The notes beneath the pieces are model-generated. The model saw only the letters and a program-made list of their open reading frames with translations, was not told the origin of the DNA and did not search any database. 34,708 nt of DNA from an uncultured Coriobacteriaceae bacterium (GTDB taxonomy: Bacteria; Actinomycetota; Coriobacteriia; Coriobacteriales; QAMH01), in assembly GCA_900544245.1 (NCBI GenBank), contig UQUH01000013.1:1-34708 (forward strand), in the 5' to 3' direction. Shown one piece after another: positions 8,096 through 15,434 of the stretch. Each line of letters begins with the position of its first letter. The first letter of the stretch is position 1. The position numbers and the translations under genes are program-made.

Positions 8096-9280
8096 ATGCC
8101 ATACGATACGTTCAACACATACGGCGGGGCCTCCGCCATGCACGAGGATACGGCGACGACCAAGGCAGCCAAGAAGGATGCCGACGTCACGTCCGACAAG
8201 ATTCGCTTCATGGTCATGAGCGGGTTTCTGGGCGCGGGCAAGACCACGACGATGATCGCCCTGGGCGAGCACATGAACAAGACCTACGGCAAGGTCGGCA
8301 TCATCGCCAACGACCTGGGCGCGAATCTCGTCGACACCAACCTCACGCAGACGAGCGGGTGCACGGTCGAGGAGATCGCGAGCGGGTGCATCTGCTACCA
8401 GATGGACAACACCATCGACAAGATTCGCCGCCTGCGTGACCGCGATGGCGCCATCTTCGTCATGAGCGACATCCCCGGTTTGGGCGTCGGCGCGCTCGAT
8501 CACGTCTACCATCGTCTCGTGGACGACTGCGCGGATTGGATTACGCTGTCGCCGTTCACGGTGCTCGTCGATCCCGAGCGCATCAAGCTGCTGCTGCCCG
8601 AGGGCGAGGACATCAACCTGCCCGAGGAGATCAAGTACCTCATGCAGCTTCAGCTCGAGGAAGCCGACCTCATCGTGCTCAACAAGATCGACGTCATGAC
8701 GCCCGAGGAGGTCGAGCGCGACGTCGCCTTCCTGCGCGAGGCGTGTCCGGACATTCCGGTCATGACCATCTCGGCACTGCGTGGCGATGGCATTCCCGAG
8801 CTCGCGGAGTACCTCGAGACGCACGAGAGTATGCTCAAGAACTTCTCGGTGCGCGACAACGAGAAGTTCCAGGAGGCCGAAAAGACCCTCACCTGGTACA
8901 ACCGCCGTCTCTTCTTCAAGCAGCTCGACGACGAGAAGATCGACTGCAACGCCGTCATCGACGATCTCATCGAGGAGATTCGCATGGGGCTCATCGAAAA
9001 GAAGCGCAACGTCCCACACCTCAAGACCTTCGCGACGGCTGGTGCCGGTGACTTCAACAAGTGCTCGCTTCTGGGCATCGACTACGACATCGAGCACACG
9101 CAGCCCTTCCTGCGCAAGCACAAGAAGATGTCCATGATCATCAACGCGCGTGCCGTGTGCGAGTCGCGGCCCTTCGCGCGTATCGTCGACGATGCCGTGG
9201 ATTTCGTCTGCGACAAGTACAACCTGGACGCGCAGGTGTTCTTCACCGAGTGCTTCAACATGGGCGACGAGGGAAGGTAG
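8096..9280 (+). CDS. COG0523/CobW (P47K-like) G3E GTPase
   Basis: A 394-residue G3E-family GTPase, a class mostly serving as metallochaperones or cofactor-loading factors. Walker A is G43-FLGAGKT (residues 43-50), the guanine-specificity motif is LNKID, and ESGC-like metal sites are represented by Cys89 and GCICY (Cys98-x-Cys100). The family's usual CxCC has Tyr101 in place of the last Cys. The C-terminal half is longer than a minimal CobW domain and contains more cysteines. GGAG lies about 8 bases before ATG 8096; ATG 8138 is an alternative. It sits between two ArsM-type genes, two bases before the fusion gene, so it probably serves their chemistry, for example delivering a metal or metalloid. 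That role is inference. Confidence 0.85.
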   Translation: MPYDTFNTYGGASAMHEDTATTKAAKKDADVTSDKIRFMVMSGFLGAGKTTTMIALGEHMNKTYGKVGIIANDLGANLVDTNLTQTSGCTVEEIASGCICYQMDNTIDKIRRLRDRDGAIFVMSDIPGLGVGALDHVYHRLVDDCADWITLSPFTVLVDPERIKLLLPEGEDINLPEEIKYLMQLQLEEADLIVLNKIDVMTPEEVERDVAFLREACPDIPVMTISALRGDGIPELAEYLETHESMLKNFSVRDNEKFQEAEKTLTWYNRRLFFKQLDDEKIDCNAVIDDLIEEIRMGLIEKKRNVPHLKTFATAGAGDFNKCSLLGIDYDIEHTQPFLRKHKKMSMIINARAVCESRPFARIVDDAVDFVCDKYNLDAQVFFTECFNMGDEGR

Positions 9281-9282
9281 CC

Positions 9283-11319
9283 GTGGCAGGGGTCGACATC
9301 CGCGCCATGGTGCGCGAGTATTATGGCGAGACACTTGCGGATAGCGAGGACCTGCGCACCAATGCGTGCACCTGCGCCACCACGGCTCCCCCCAAGTACG
9401 TGCTCGACATCTTCCCGGAGCTCGACCCGGAAATCGTCTCGCACTTCTACGGGTGCGGGAGCCCCCTGCCGCCGGCGCTCGAAGGTGCCACGGTGCTCGA
9501 TTTGGGCTGCGGCACGGGTCGCGACGTCTTCATCGCTGCCAAGCTCGTTGGGCCGGAAGGCCACGTCATCGGCGTCGACATGACACCGAGCCAGCTCGAG
9601 TTCGCGCGCAGTCACGAGGCCGCACAGATCGAGCGGCTGGGTTTGCCCCAGAGCAACGTCGAGTTCATCGAGAGCTACATCGAGGACATGTCCGCGATTC
9701 CCAGCGAGAACGTCGACGTCGTCATCTCCAACTGCGTGATCAACCTCTCGCCCTTCAAGCAGGAGCTTTTCGAGGAGATATTCCGCGTGCTCAAGCCCGG
9801 GGGAGAGCTGTACTTCTCGGACATATTTTCCGACCGACGCGTGCCGGAGGGGTTCTACGACGATCCCATCCTGCGCGGCGAGTGCCTGTCCGGCGCCATG
9901 TACGTCGAGGACTTCCGGCGCATGCTGGCGCGTTGCGGCACGCAGGTCTGCTATGACGTCGCCCACGAGCCGCTCGAAGTCGGGGACTTCCAGATCGCGA
10001 CCAAGCTCGGCAGCATCGGCTTCGCGTCGCGCACTATGCGCGCCATCAAGTGCGACAAGTTCGAGGACCGCGAGGAGGACTACCAGCAGACGGCGACCTA
10101 TCTGGGCACCATGCCCGAGAACAAGCGCTATTTCGACCTCGATGGCGAGATGCGCTTCATCAAGGACCGTCCCGTTGCCGTCAGCGGCAACATGGCGACC
10201 TTCCTCGAGAACAGCCGCTACGGCGAGCACTTCAGGATAACGCCGCGGCGCGAGCACGTCGGCCCCTTCGACTTTGCGGCGGCCAATGCCGCATTGCAGG
10301 TCACGCGGGGCAAGCGCGGCATCGACCTCGAGTGGATCGAGGACTCCTGCGCCAAGCTCGGCATCGAGCCTTTCGACGAGCGCATTCACGACAAGGCCCT
10401 ACTCGAGAGCGCGAGTCTCGACACCATGCAGGTCAACGTCACCTATCGCTGCAATCTCGCCTGCAACCACTGCTATCTGTCCTGCTCGCCCAAGAACGAG
10501 GAGTGCATGACGCGCGAGACCATGGAGGCGGTGCTTGCCGCCTTCGAGACCGGCGGGTTCAAGGTCATGGACATAACTGGCGGCTCGCCTGAGATGAACC
10601 CGGAGCTCGAATGGTTCATCGGGGAGGCGTCCAGGATCGCCGAGCAGGTGATCGTGCGCTCGAACCTCGTCATCCTGGACGATCCCGAATACGCGCATTT
10701 CAAGGACGTCTACGTCAAGCACAAGGTCAAGCTCGTCACCTCGATGCCCTACTTCGATGCCGCCGGCGTGGACGAGCAGCGCGGGGCCGGTAGCTTCGCG
10801 AGCATCATGAAGGTGCTGCGCGACATGAATGCACTTGGCTACGGCGTCGACCCCGAGTTGCAGATTGATCTGGCCTACAACGTCGACGGGCCCTTCCTGC
10901 CACCCGACCAGGCCGATCTGGAGGACTTCTACCGCTACGAGCTCGAGCATGCCGAGGGCGTGAAGTTCAACGGGCTGTACGCGATGAACAACTGGAACAT
11001 GGGGCGCTTCGCCGGCAAGCTGCTCGCCGCGCGTACCTACGACGCGTACAACAAACTGCTCGCGGACAACTACAACGGCGCGACCGTCGCCCACATCATG
11101 TGCCGCACGCAGCTCAACGTCGATTACGATGGCGGTCTCTATGACTGCGAGGTCAACCACGTCCTGGGCCTGCCATTGGACGGGCCGGCCAACGTGCGTG
11201 ACATCGTCGATGCGCCGCTGCCAAGGGGCCGCAGCGGGGCGAGCCCCATCTGCTATTCGTGTGCCGCGGGCTGTGGTTCCAGTTGCGGTGGCAGTCTGCT
11301 CGAGAAGTACGCGAAGTGA
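9283..11319 (+). CDS. arsS: ArsM::ArsS fusion: arsenite methyltransferase plus radical SAM/Cys-rich arsenosugar synthase
   Basis: A 678-residue two-domain protein. Residues 1 to about 320 are an ArsM-type methyltransferase: YYGETL, Cys29/Cys31, YGCGSPLPP with Cys58, SAM motif DLGCGTGRD (73-81), VISNCVINLSP with Cys151, and GECLSGAMY with Cys201. Residues from about 365 to the end are ArsS (the TIGR04167-type radical SAM/Cys-rich protein). They show the cluster motif Cys390-x3-Cys394-x2-Cys397, DITGGSPEMNP, the NVDGPFLPP loop, CRTQLNVDYDGGLYDCEVNHVLGLPL, and the terminal Cys657/660/664/668 set in CYSCAAGCGSSCGG. ArsM makes methylated As(III); ArsS joins a 5'-deoxyadenosyl group to dimethylarsinous acid on the way to arsenosugars. 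GTG 9283 is chosen because GGGAAGG (9271-9277) lies 5 bases upstream; ATG 9307 is the alternative. Domains are normally separate genes. Confidence 0.88.
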   Translation: MAGVDIRAMVREYYGETLADSEDLRTNACTCATTAPPKYVLDIFPELDPEIVSHFYGCGSPLPPALEGATVLDLGCGTGRDVFIAAKLVGPEGHVIGVDMTPSQLEFARSHEAAQIERLGLPQSNVEFIESYIEDMSAIPSENVDVVISNCVINLSPFKQELFEEIFRVLKPGGELYFSDIFSDRRVPEGFYDDPILRGECLSGAMYVEDFRRMLARCGTQVCYDVAHEPLEVGDFQIATKLGSIGFASRTMRAIKCDKFEDREEDYQQTATYLGTMPENKRYFDLDGEMRFIKDRPVAVSGNMATFLENSRYGEHFRITPRREHVGPFDFAAANAALQVTRGKRGIDLEWIEDSCAKLGIEPFDERIHDKALLESASLDTMQVNVTYRCNLACNHCYLSCSPKNEECMTRETMEAVLAAFETGGFKVMDITGGSPEMNPELEWFIGEASRIAEQVIVRSNLVILDDPEYAHFKDVYVKHKVKLVTSMPYFDAAGVDEQRGAGSFASIMKVLRDMNALGYGVDPELQIDLAYNVDGPFLPPDQADLEDFYRYELEHAEGVKFNGLYAMNNWNMGRFAGKLLAARTYDAYNKLLADNYNGATVAHIMCRTQLNVDYDGGLYDCEVNHVLGLPLDGPANVRDIVDAPLPRGRSGASPICYSCAAGCGSSCGGSLLEKYAK

Positions 11320-11322
11320 GAT

Positions 11323-11402
11323 GGGTGAGACACATTGGACAGGTACATCTGCCTCATTTGTTCCATAATGAGACAGATGTACCTGTCCAATGTGTCTCAC
11401 CC
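11323..11402. repeat. 80-bp near-perfect palindrome (GAGACA type)
   Basis: Arms 11323-11358 and 11367-11402 match at 35 of 36 positions around an 8-base loop, filling most of the 105-base gap between the fusion gene and the deaminase. Both arms carry GAGACA/TGTCTC, like the shorter copies at 13-45 and 24231-24266. No U tract follows, so it is not a standard terminator, but the transcript would form a very stable hairpin that could attenuate or protect mRNA ends. Confidence 0.8.
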
Positions 11403-11424
11403 TGAAACCTGAAAGGACCAGCTC

Positions 11425-12729
11425 ATGCTCTTTGCCAACATCGACATCCTCGACGAGAACCTCGACCACAAGCGCGGCATGTTCGTGGGCACCGAGGGCA
11501 GTCACATCACCTACGTGGGCGCCGAGGAGCCCGCCGACACCGCACGCTTTGGCGAGCGCTACGACGGCACGGGCAAGCTGCTCATGAGTGCGTTCTACAA
11601 CACGCACGCGCACACGCCCATGACGCTGCTGCGTGGCTACGCCGAAAACCAGCCCCTTCAGCAGTGGCTTAACGACACGGTCTGGCCCTTCGAGGGTAAG
11701 ATGGACATGGAGAAGAAGCACCACTACTGGGGCTGCATGCTCAGCCAGGCCGAGATGCTGCGCTATGGCGTGGTGGGCTACACCGACATGTACTTCGCCA
11801 CCATCGACCGCTGCGAGGCGACCCTCGAGGCGGGCATGAAGGCCAACCACTGCGATGGTGGCACGATGTGCTTCGTCGAGACCGACTACGACACGCTGCC
11901 CGTGGCGGCGGTGAACGAGCAACTCTTTGCCGAGTACCAGAACGCCGGCGACGGCCGCGTGAAGATCGACATGTGCGTGCACGGCGAGTACACCACGCCT
12001 CAGGGCATGATCGAGCGTTGCGTGGCCGAGGCCAAGGCGCACGATACGGGCCTGCATATCCACCTGGCCGAGACCAAGCTCGAGTGCGACGAGTGCAAGG
12101 AGCGACACGACGGCATGACCCCGGCGGCCTGGTTCGATCACCTAGGTGCCTTCGATATTCCCGTCACCGCAGCGCACTGCGTGTGGGTCGAGCCCTCCGA
12201 CATCGAGCTCATGGCGGCAAAGGGCGTGAACGTGAGCCTGAACCCTGCGAGCAACATGAAGCTCGCGAGTGGTTTTGCGCCGGTGCAGACCATGATAGAT
12301 GCCGGTGTGCATTGCTCGATCGGCACGGACGGCATGGCATCGAACAACACCCACAACATCCTGCAGAGCGCGTACCTGCTCGCCTGCGCCCAGAAGGGTA
12401 ACGCGCTCGATCCCGCCATCATCACGCCCAAGGAGATCCTGCGCATGCTTACGGTCAACGGCGCGCGTTCCCAGCGTCGCCATGATTGCGGCGTGCTGGC
12501 GCAGGGCAAGCGCGCCGACCTCATCGTCATGGACATCGACACGCCGTGGATGACGCCCGTGCACGACATCGCGACCAACCTCGTCTACAGCGCTAACGGC
12601 GCGGACGTGGTGCTCACCATGTGTGACGGCCAGGTGCTCTACAGGGACGGGGAGTACGAGACCATCGACGTCGAGAAGGCCAAGGCCGAGGTCAAACGCA
12701 GCGTCGACGAGGTGCTCGTGGCGCTGTAG
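11425..12729 (+). CDS. mtaD: Amidohydrolase, SAH/MTA/5'-deoxyadenosine deaminase-like
   Basis: A 434-residue metal-dependent amidohydrolase of the TrzN/AtzA-MtaD branch. It converts adenosyl thioethers or 5'-deoxyadenosine to the inosine forms in the cytoplasm. Visible metal ligands are H61-x-H63 (NTHAHTPMTLLRGYAE), the HIHLAET stretch, TAAHCVW, and the Asp of IGTDGMASNN; NPASNMKLASG is also family-typical. AAGGA lies 8 bases upstream of ATG 11425. It follows the ArsM::ArsS gene on the same strand, beyond a large palindrome. SAH is the by-product of methyltransferases, and deoxyadenosine compounds come from radical SAM chemistry, so a clean-up role for the cluster fits. The substrate cannot be fixed from sequence; a guanine- or melamine-type deaminase is less likely. 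Confidence 0.85.
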   Translation: MLFANIDILDENLDHKRGMFVGTEGSHITYVGAEEPADTARFGERYDGTGKLLMSAFYNTHAHTPMTLLRGYAENQPLQQWLNDTVWPFEGKMDMEKKHHYWGCMLSQAEMLRYGVVGYTDMYFATIDRCEATLEAGMKANHCDGGTMCFVETDYDTLPVAAVNEQLFAEYQNAGDGRVKIDMCVHGEYTTPQGMIERCVAEAKAHDTGLHIHLAETKLECDECKERHDGMTPAAWFDHLGAFDIPVTAAHCVWVEPSDIELMAAKGVNVSLNPASNMKLASGFAPVQTMIDAGVHCSIGTDGMASNNTHNILQSAYLLACAQKGNALDPAIITPKEILRMLTVNGARSQRRHDCGVLAQGKRADLIVMDIDTPWMTPVHDIATNLVYSANGADVVLTMCDGQVLYRDGEYETIDVEKAKAEVKRSVDEVLVAL

Positions 12730-12774
12730 GGCTGCAAATTCCACTATGGAATAGATGACTCCTGTTCGAGTAAG

Positions 12775-12805
12775 GTGCATGCTATACTATGAATATAGCA
12801 TGCAC
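12775..12805. promoter_or_regulatory. Palindromic operator/promoter of the toxin-antitoxin pair
   Basis: GTGCATGCTATA (12775-12786) and its exact complement (12794-12805) flank a 7-base centre. A -10-like TATACT (12783-12788) lies inside the left arm. The antitoxin start codon follows 21 bases later, the usual arrangement for autorepression by a ribbon-helix-helix antitoxin or its toxin complex. Confidence 0.7.
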
Positions 12806-12825
12806 TTTGCATGAAGGAGGAAATG

Positions 12826-13230
12826 ATGCCATCCTTGCAGGTAAGAGACCTTCCGGAGTCTTTGTATGAGGAGCTGCGTCGTTGTGCGGTTGAGCAGGAT
12901 CGCAGCATCTCCCAGCAGACTGTGCACCTGTTGCGTGCAAGTCTTGAGGCATATCGTTTGCGCCAGGAGAACCTAGGGCAAATGCTGGCGCATGATGAAG
13001 GCGTTGCTCAGATTATCCAGTTTCTGACCATGCGTTCGCCGCATGAAGACGACCAGGTTGCTGCTCGCATCAAGCGCCGCAAGGAGACTTTTGCGCGTAT
13101 CGACAAAGCTCCGCTGCCATCTGTTGGCGAATTCGCCGATCCGGCGGCGGTTATTCGTGCCATGCGCGACGAGCGTGATGCTGCGTATCCCGAGTTGCTA
13201 ACGGGCGCAAAACAAGGAGAAGACGCATGA
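12826..13230 (+). CDS. Ribbon-helix-helix antitoxin (FitA/VapB-like)
   Basis: A 134-residue antitoxin. The N-terminus MPSLQVRDLPESLYEELRR, followed by a helical segment with DRSISQQTVHLLRASLE, is the Arc/MetJ-type ribbon-helix-helix fold that binds the palindrome upstream. The C-terminal part, with DPAAVIRAMRDERDA, is probably the toxin-embracing tail. AAGGAGG (12814-12820) lies 5 bases before ATG 12826, better than the upstream ATGs at 12811 and 12823. The gene overlaps the PIN toxin by 4 bases (ATGA), so translation is coupled. It is longer than most 70-90 residue VapB/FitA proteins. Codon use is less GC-biased than in neighbouring metabolic genes. Confidence 0.85.
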   Translation: MPSLQVRDLPESLYEELRRCAVEQDRSISQQTVHLLRASLEAYRLRQENLGQMLAHDEGVAQIIQFLTMRSPHEDDQVAARIKRRKETFARIDKAPLPSVGEFADPAAVIRAMRDERDAAYPELLTGAKQGEDA

Positions 13231-13637
13231 TAGTCCTCGATTGCTCTGCGGCCATTGGCATCTGTCAAAATACCGAACCCGGCCTAGGCTTTCGCGCCCT
13301 CATGCTTGAGGGTGATGAGATTCTTGCGCCGGATTTGTTCAAAATAGAGATTCGCAACGTCATGTGGAAGTACGTTCGAGCAGGATTGCTTGACGAGAAA
13401 GCGGCAGGGCGCGGAGTTGAGGACGCGCTGTCTCTCGTTGATCGCTTCATCGCAACAGACGAGAACATTGACGAAGCTTATGCCGAATCGGTGCTTCGAG
13501 GACATGCCGTGTATGACATGCTCTATGCCACTCTCGCCCGGCGTCATGCATGTTGTTTGTTTACTGTAGATAATAAATTAAAAAAGGTATGCAGAAGCAT
13601 GGGCGTTGATGTGGTCGAAGAGATTGAGTTTTCCTGA
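13227..13637 (+). CDS. vapC: PIN-domain ribonuclease toxin (VapC-like)
   Basis: A 136-residue PIN-domain protein, normally a Mg2+-dependent RNase that cuts tRNA or rRNA and blocks translation. Acidic catalytic residues are visible at Asp5 (MIVLDCSAAI), Glu41 (EIRNVMW), Asp97 (YDMLYATLARRH) and Asp115 (FTVDNKL), so the active site looks intact. Start ATG 13227 overlaps the antitoxin stop as ATGA. The pair probably autoregulates through the 12775-12805 palindrome. It marks the left border of an accessory region of lower GC. Confidence 0.88.
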   Translation: MIVLDCSAAIGICQNTEPGLGFRALMLEGDEILAPDLFKIEIRNVMWKYVRAGLLDEKAAGRGVEDALSLVDRFIATDENIDEAYAESVLRGHAVYDMLYATLARRHACCLFTVDNKLKKVCRSMGVDVVEEIEFS

Positions 13638-13718
13638 GGCCCTTGTGCCGACTGCTATCTGGACCAACATTGGCTTTCCCTGGCTCTTCTTTTCCTGCTT
13701 CCTTTTTACGAACAGCAG

Positions 13719-13749
13719 TTGACCCTGACACTGTGTCGGGGTTTAGACT
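13719..13749 (+). promoter_or_regulatory. MerR-type promoter with dyad in the spacer
   Basis: TTGACC (13719-13724) and TAGACT (13744-13749) are separated by 19 bp. An inverted repeat, ACCCTGACA (13722-13730) and TGTCGGGGT (13734-13742), sits between them; 8 of 9 positions pair around CTG. A dyad in an over-long 19-bp spacer is the hallmark of MerR-activated promoters. It lies 36 bases before the MerR gene, which implies autoregulation. A 17-bp alternative with TTTAGA as -10 is possible. Confidence 0.6.
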
Positions 13750-13784
13750 TGTCGTAACGGAAATCCGCATGGAAAGACGAGTCG

Positions 13785-15170
13785 ATGAAGAATGATTCCG
13801 ACATGCTCGAAGTCAGGCAGGTTTGTAGCCTCACGGGTGCAACGGCGCGGCAGTTGCGCACATGGGATGCGCGGGGGCTCTTGCATGCCGTACGCACGGG
13901 CGAGCAGATCGCGAACAACCGCAAGCTCTTCTCCGCAGACGACGTGGAGCGCGTGCGTGACATCTTGCTGCTTCGCAAGCTCGGTCTCGGCTTGGATGAC
14001 ATCCGCATCATCCTAGAGGCACCTGACGAGGAGTGTTGCGAGCATCTTGCGCGACATGCGGAGGTGCTTCGTCATGATTACGCGCGCCTTCAGAAGCTCA
14101 TCCGGCTTTCCGATGCGGCGGAAGTCCTCGGTATCGAGCGCGTGAGGCAGGATGCCTCCCTCCTCGGGAGCTATAACTTGCTGGCCAGTTCGTATGACAA
14201 AGACGAGAATCTCCGGCAGGTTTCTCGCTGGATTGCCAGTCATACGGAACGTGACGTCTCCTCGTTCGCCGACGAGATCCTCGAAGTTGCTTCACTGTTT
14301 GCGAAGGCGAGCGAGCAGCCCGAGTGGCATCAGGTCGAGATGTGCGTCGCCCGGTTTTGCGACATGTGGTCAAAGCGCTTCGGTTGGCCGAGCGTCGGGC
14401 AGATGCTTGCGCTCCATCTTGCCTTTGGCGAGGAAAACGAACGAACGAGCCGTATCGACGAGGCCTGCGGAGAGGGCACTTCGGGGTTCATGGCCCAGGC
14501 ATTCCTCCTCGCGTGGATATCAAGTGCCCTCGAGACGCTCGATGATGTCCTCGTGCATCTCTACCTGGCGTATTTAGATGAGGATGAACAGATAAACTTG
14601 CAGAATATCGGCGAGGTATTGGTTGCAATAGCATGCGAGTTCATGGGTTGCCCGCACATTGCCGAGCCAGCTGCCGTCGTCCGTTCCGGTGAGCATGTGC
14701 GAAGCGTCGTCGATGATTTCTTCGTGCTTGTGGAAGATTTCGCTCTAGACGAGGGGATTGACCGTTTCCTGCGCCTCGAGGATTTTCCATCCATCGACGC
14801 CTCTTCGATGAGGCTCGCGCGAGAATTGACCACCGCCTATATCCAGGATGAACTGGCACGGTGGAAACAGAATGGTGGCGATGACGCTATCCGAGGGTGC
14901 GCTTGCGAGTGGCTCGGCGATGTTGCGACGCTTTGGGTGCTCGAGACGGGGACGGGGCAAGATGACGCAAAAGCGGAAGCATGGCTGGCAGGAGCAGATG
15001 ACGAGGAACTCGACGAACGGTTTTCGACCTGGTTCGAAGAGTGGATTGAAGAACGTTATGGGGACCCTCCCGAGGCGCATTGGGCTACGGAAGAGGAGTC
15101 ATGTGCGAGGGAGAAGGCGACACGCGAGTATATCGAACGCCACGATAGCGGGCTAGAAGTTGATGAGTGA
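13785..15170 (+). CDS. MerR-family regulator with large uncharacterised C-terminal domain
   Basis: A 461-residue protein. Residues 7-78 are a MerR winged-helix domain (LEVRQVCSLTGATARQLRTW, then NRKLFSADDVERVRDILLLRKLGLGLDDIRIIL). A vicinal Cys84-Cys85 (DEECCEHLARH) lies just before a coiled-coil-like helix. The remaining roughly 340 residues are acidic, helical and rich in Trp; I do not recognise them as TipAS, GyrI-like or a B12 domain. Typical MerR proteins have 110-280 residues, so the effector part is unusually large. The ATG follows GGAAAGA by about 8 bases. The promoter carries a MerR-like dyad. The 3' end overlaps the convergent Xre gene by 18 bases. The signal sensed is unknown. Confidence 0.8.
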   Translation: MKNDSDMLEVRQVCSLTGATARQLRTWDARGLLHAVRTGEQIANNRKLFSADDVERVRDILLLRKLGLGLDDIRIILEAPDEECCEHLARHAEVLRHDYARLQKLIRLSDAAEVLGIERVRQDASLLGSYNLLASSYDKDENLRQVSRWIASHTERDVSSFADEILEVASLFAKASEQPEWHQVEMCVARFCDMWSKRFGWPSVGQMLALHLAFGEENERTSRIDEACGEGTSGFMAQAFLLAWISSALETLDDVLVHLYLAYLDEDEQINLQNIGEVLVAIACEFMGCPHIAEPAAVVRSGEHVRSVVDDFFVLVEDFALDEGIDRFLRLEDFPSIDASSMRLARELTTAYIQDELARWKQNGGDDAIRGCACEWLGDVATLWVLETGTGQDDAKAEAWLAGADDEELDERFSTWFEEWIEERYGDPPEAHWATEEESCAREKATREYIERHDSGLEVDE

Positions 15171-15368
15171 TGCGACGGTGCAATCGAGTGCGTCGGCGAT
15201 GCGCCCCAGGTCATCCATGCCCACGTTGACGCGCCCTGATTCTATGCGCCAAATGTGCGACTTCGAGCTGCCGATCATGAGCGCGAGTCGCGCTTGAGAA
15301 AGCCCCTGGCTTTCCCGGCGGGCGCGAACGGCGGCACCTAGGGCGAGCTTTTTCTCTTCAGCATTCAT
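15153..15368 (-). CDS. Small Xre/Cro-type helix-turn-helix repressor
   Basis: A 71-residue single-domain HTH_3 protein. ALGAAVRARRESQGLSQARL, then MIGSSKSHIWRIESGRVN, is the classical Xre helix-turn-helix, and the domain ends with DLGRIADALDCTVASLI. It has no effector or toxin-binding tail, like phage- or island-borne regulators. No Shine-Dalgarno is apparent; instead an inverted repeat (15370-15387) abuts the start codon. It may control itself and the divergent lipoprotein operon. Confidence 0.85.
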   Translation of the reverse strand: MNAEEKKLALGAAVRARRESQGLSQARLALMIGSSKSHIWRIESGRVNVGMDDLGRIADALDCTVASLINF

Positions 15369-15369
15369 G

Positions 15370-15387
15370 GCACATAAGCCTATGTGC
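15370..15387. promoter_or_regulatory. Inverted repeat at the Xre gene start
   Basis: GCACATA (15370-15376) and TATGTGC (15381-15387) are perfect 7-bp arms with a 4-base centre, placed two bases from the Xre start codon at 15368. This is a natural position for an autoregulatory Xre operator. Confidence 0.45.
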
Positions 15388-15398
15388 TAAGCTGTGCG

Positions 15399-15424
15399 AG
15401 ATGGCTTCAAATATGAAGCCATCT
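15399..15424. promoter_or_regulatory. Perfect 11-bp stem hairpin before the leader ORF
   Basis: AGATGGCTTCA (15399-15409) and its complement (15414-15424) flank the loop AATA. It lies between the Xre gene and the downstream leader ORF/lipoprotein, so it could be a second operator or an RNA hairpin in the 5' leader. No U tract follows on either strand. Confidence 0.45.
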
Positions 15425-15434
15425 ATAAGGAGCA

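Noticed and set aside
8060..10389. Minus-strand open frames opposite the GTPase and ArsM domain
   Set aside because: Shadow frames of well-supported genes, with no start signals.
11248..11319. Selenocysteine in the ArsS C-terminus
   Set aside because: Some relatives in the Cys-rich radical SAM group are selenoproteins, but every position here is an ordinary Cys codon and the only TGA is the final stop.
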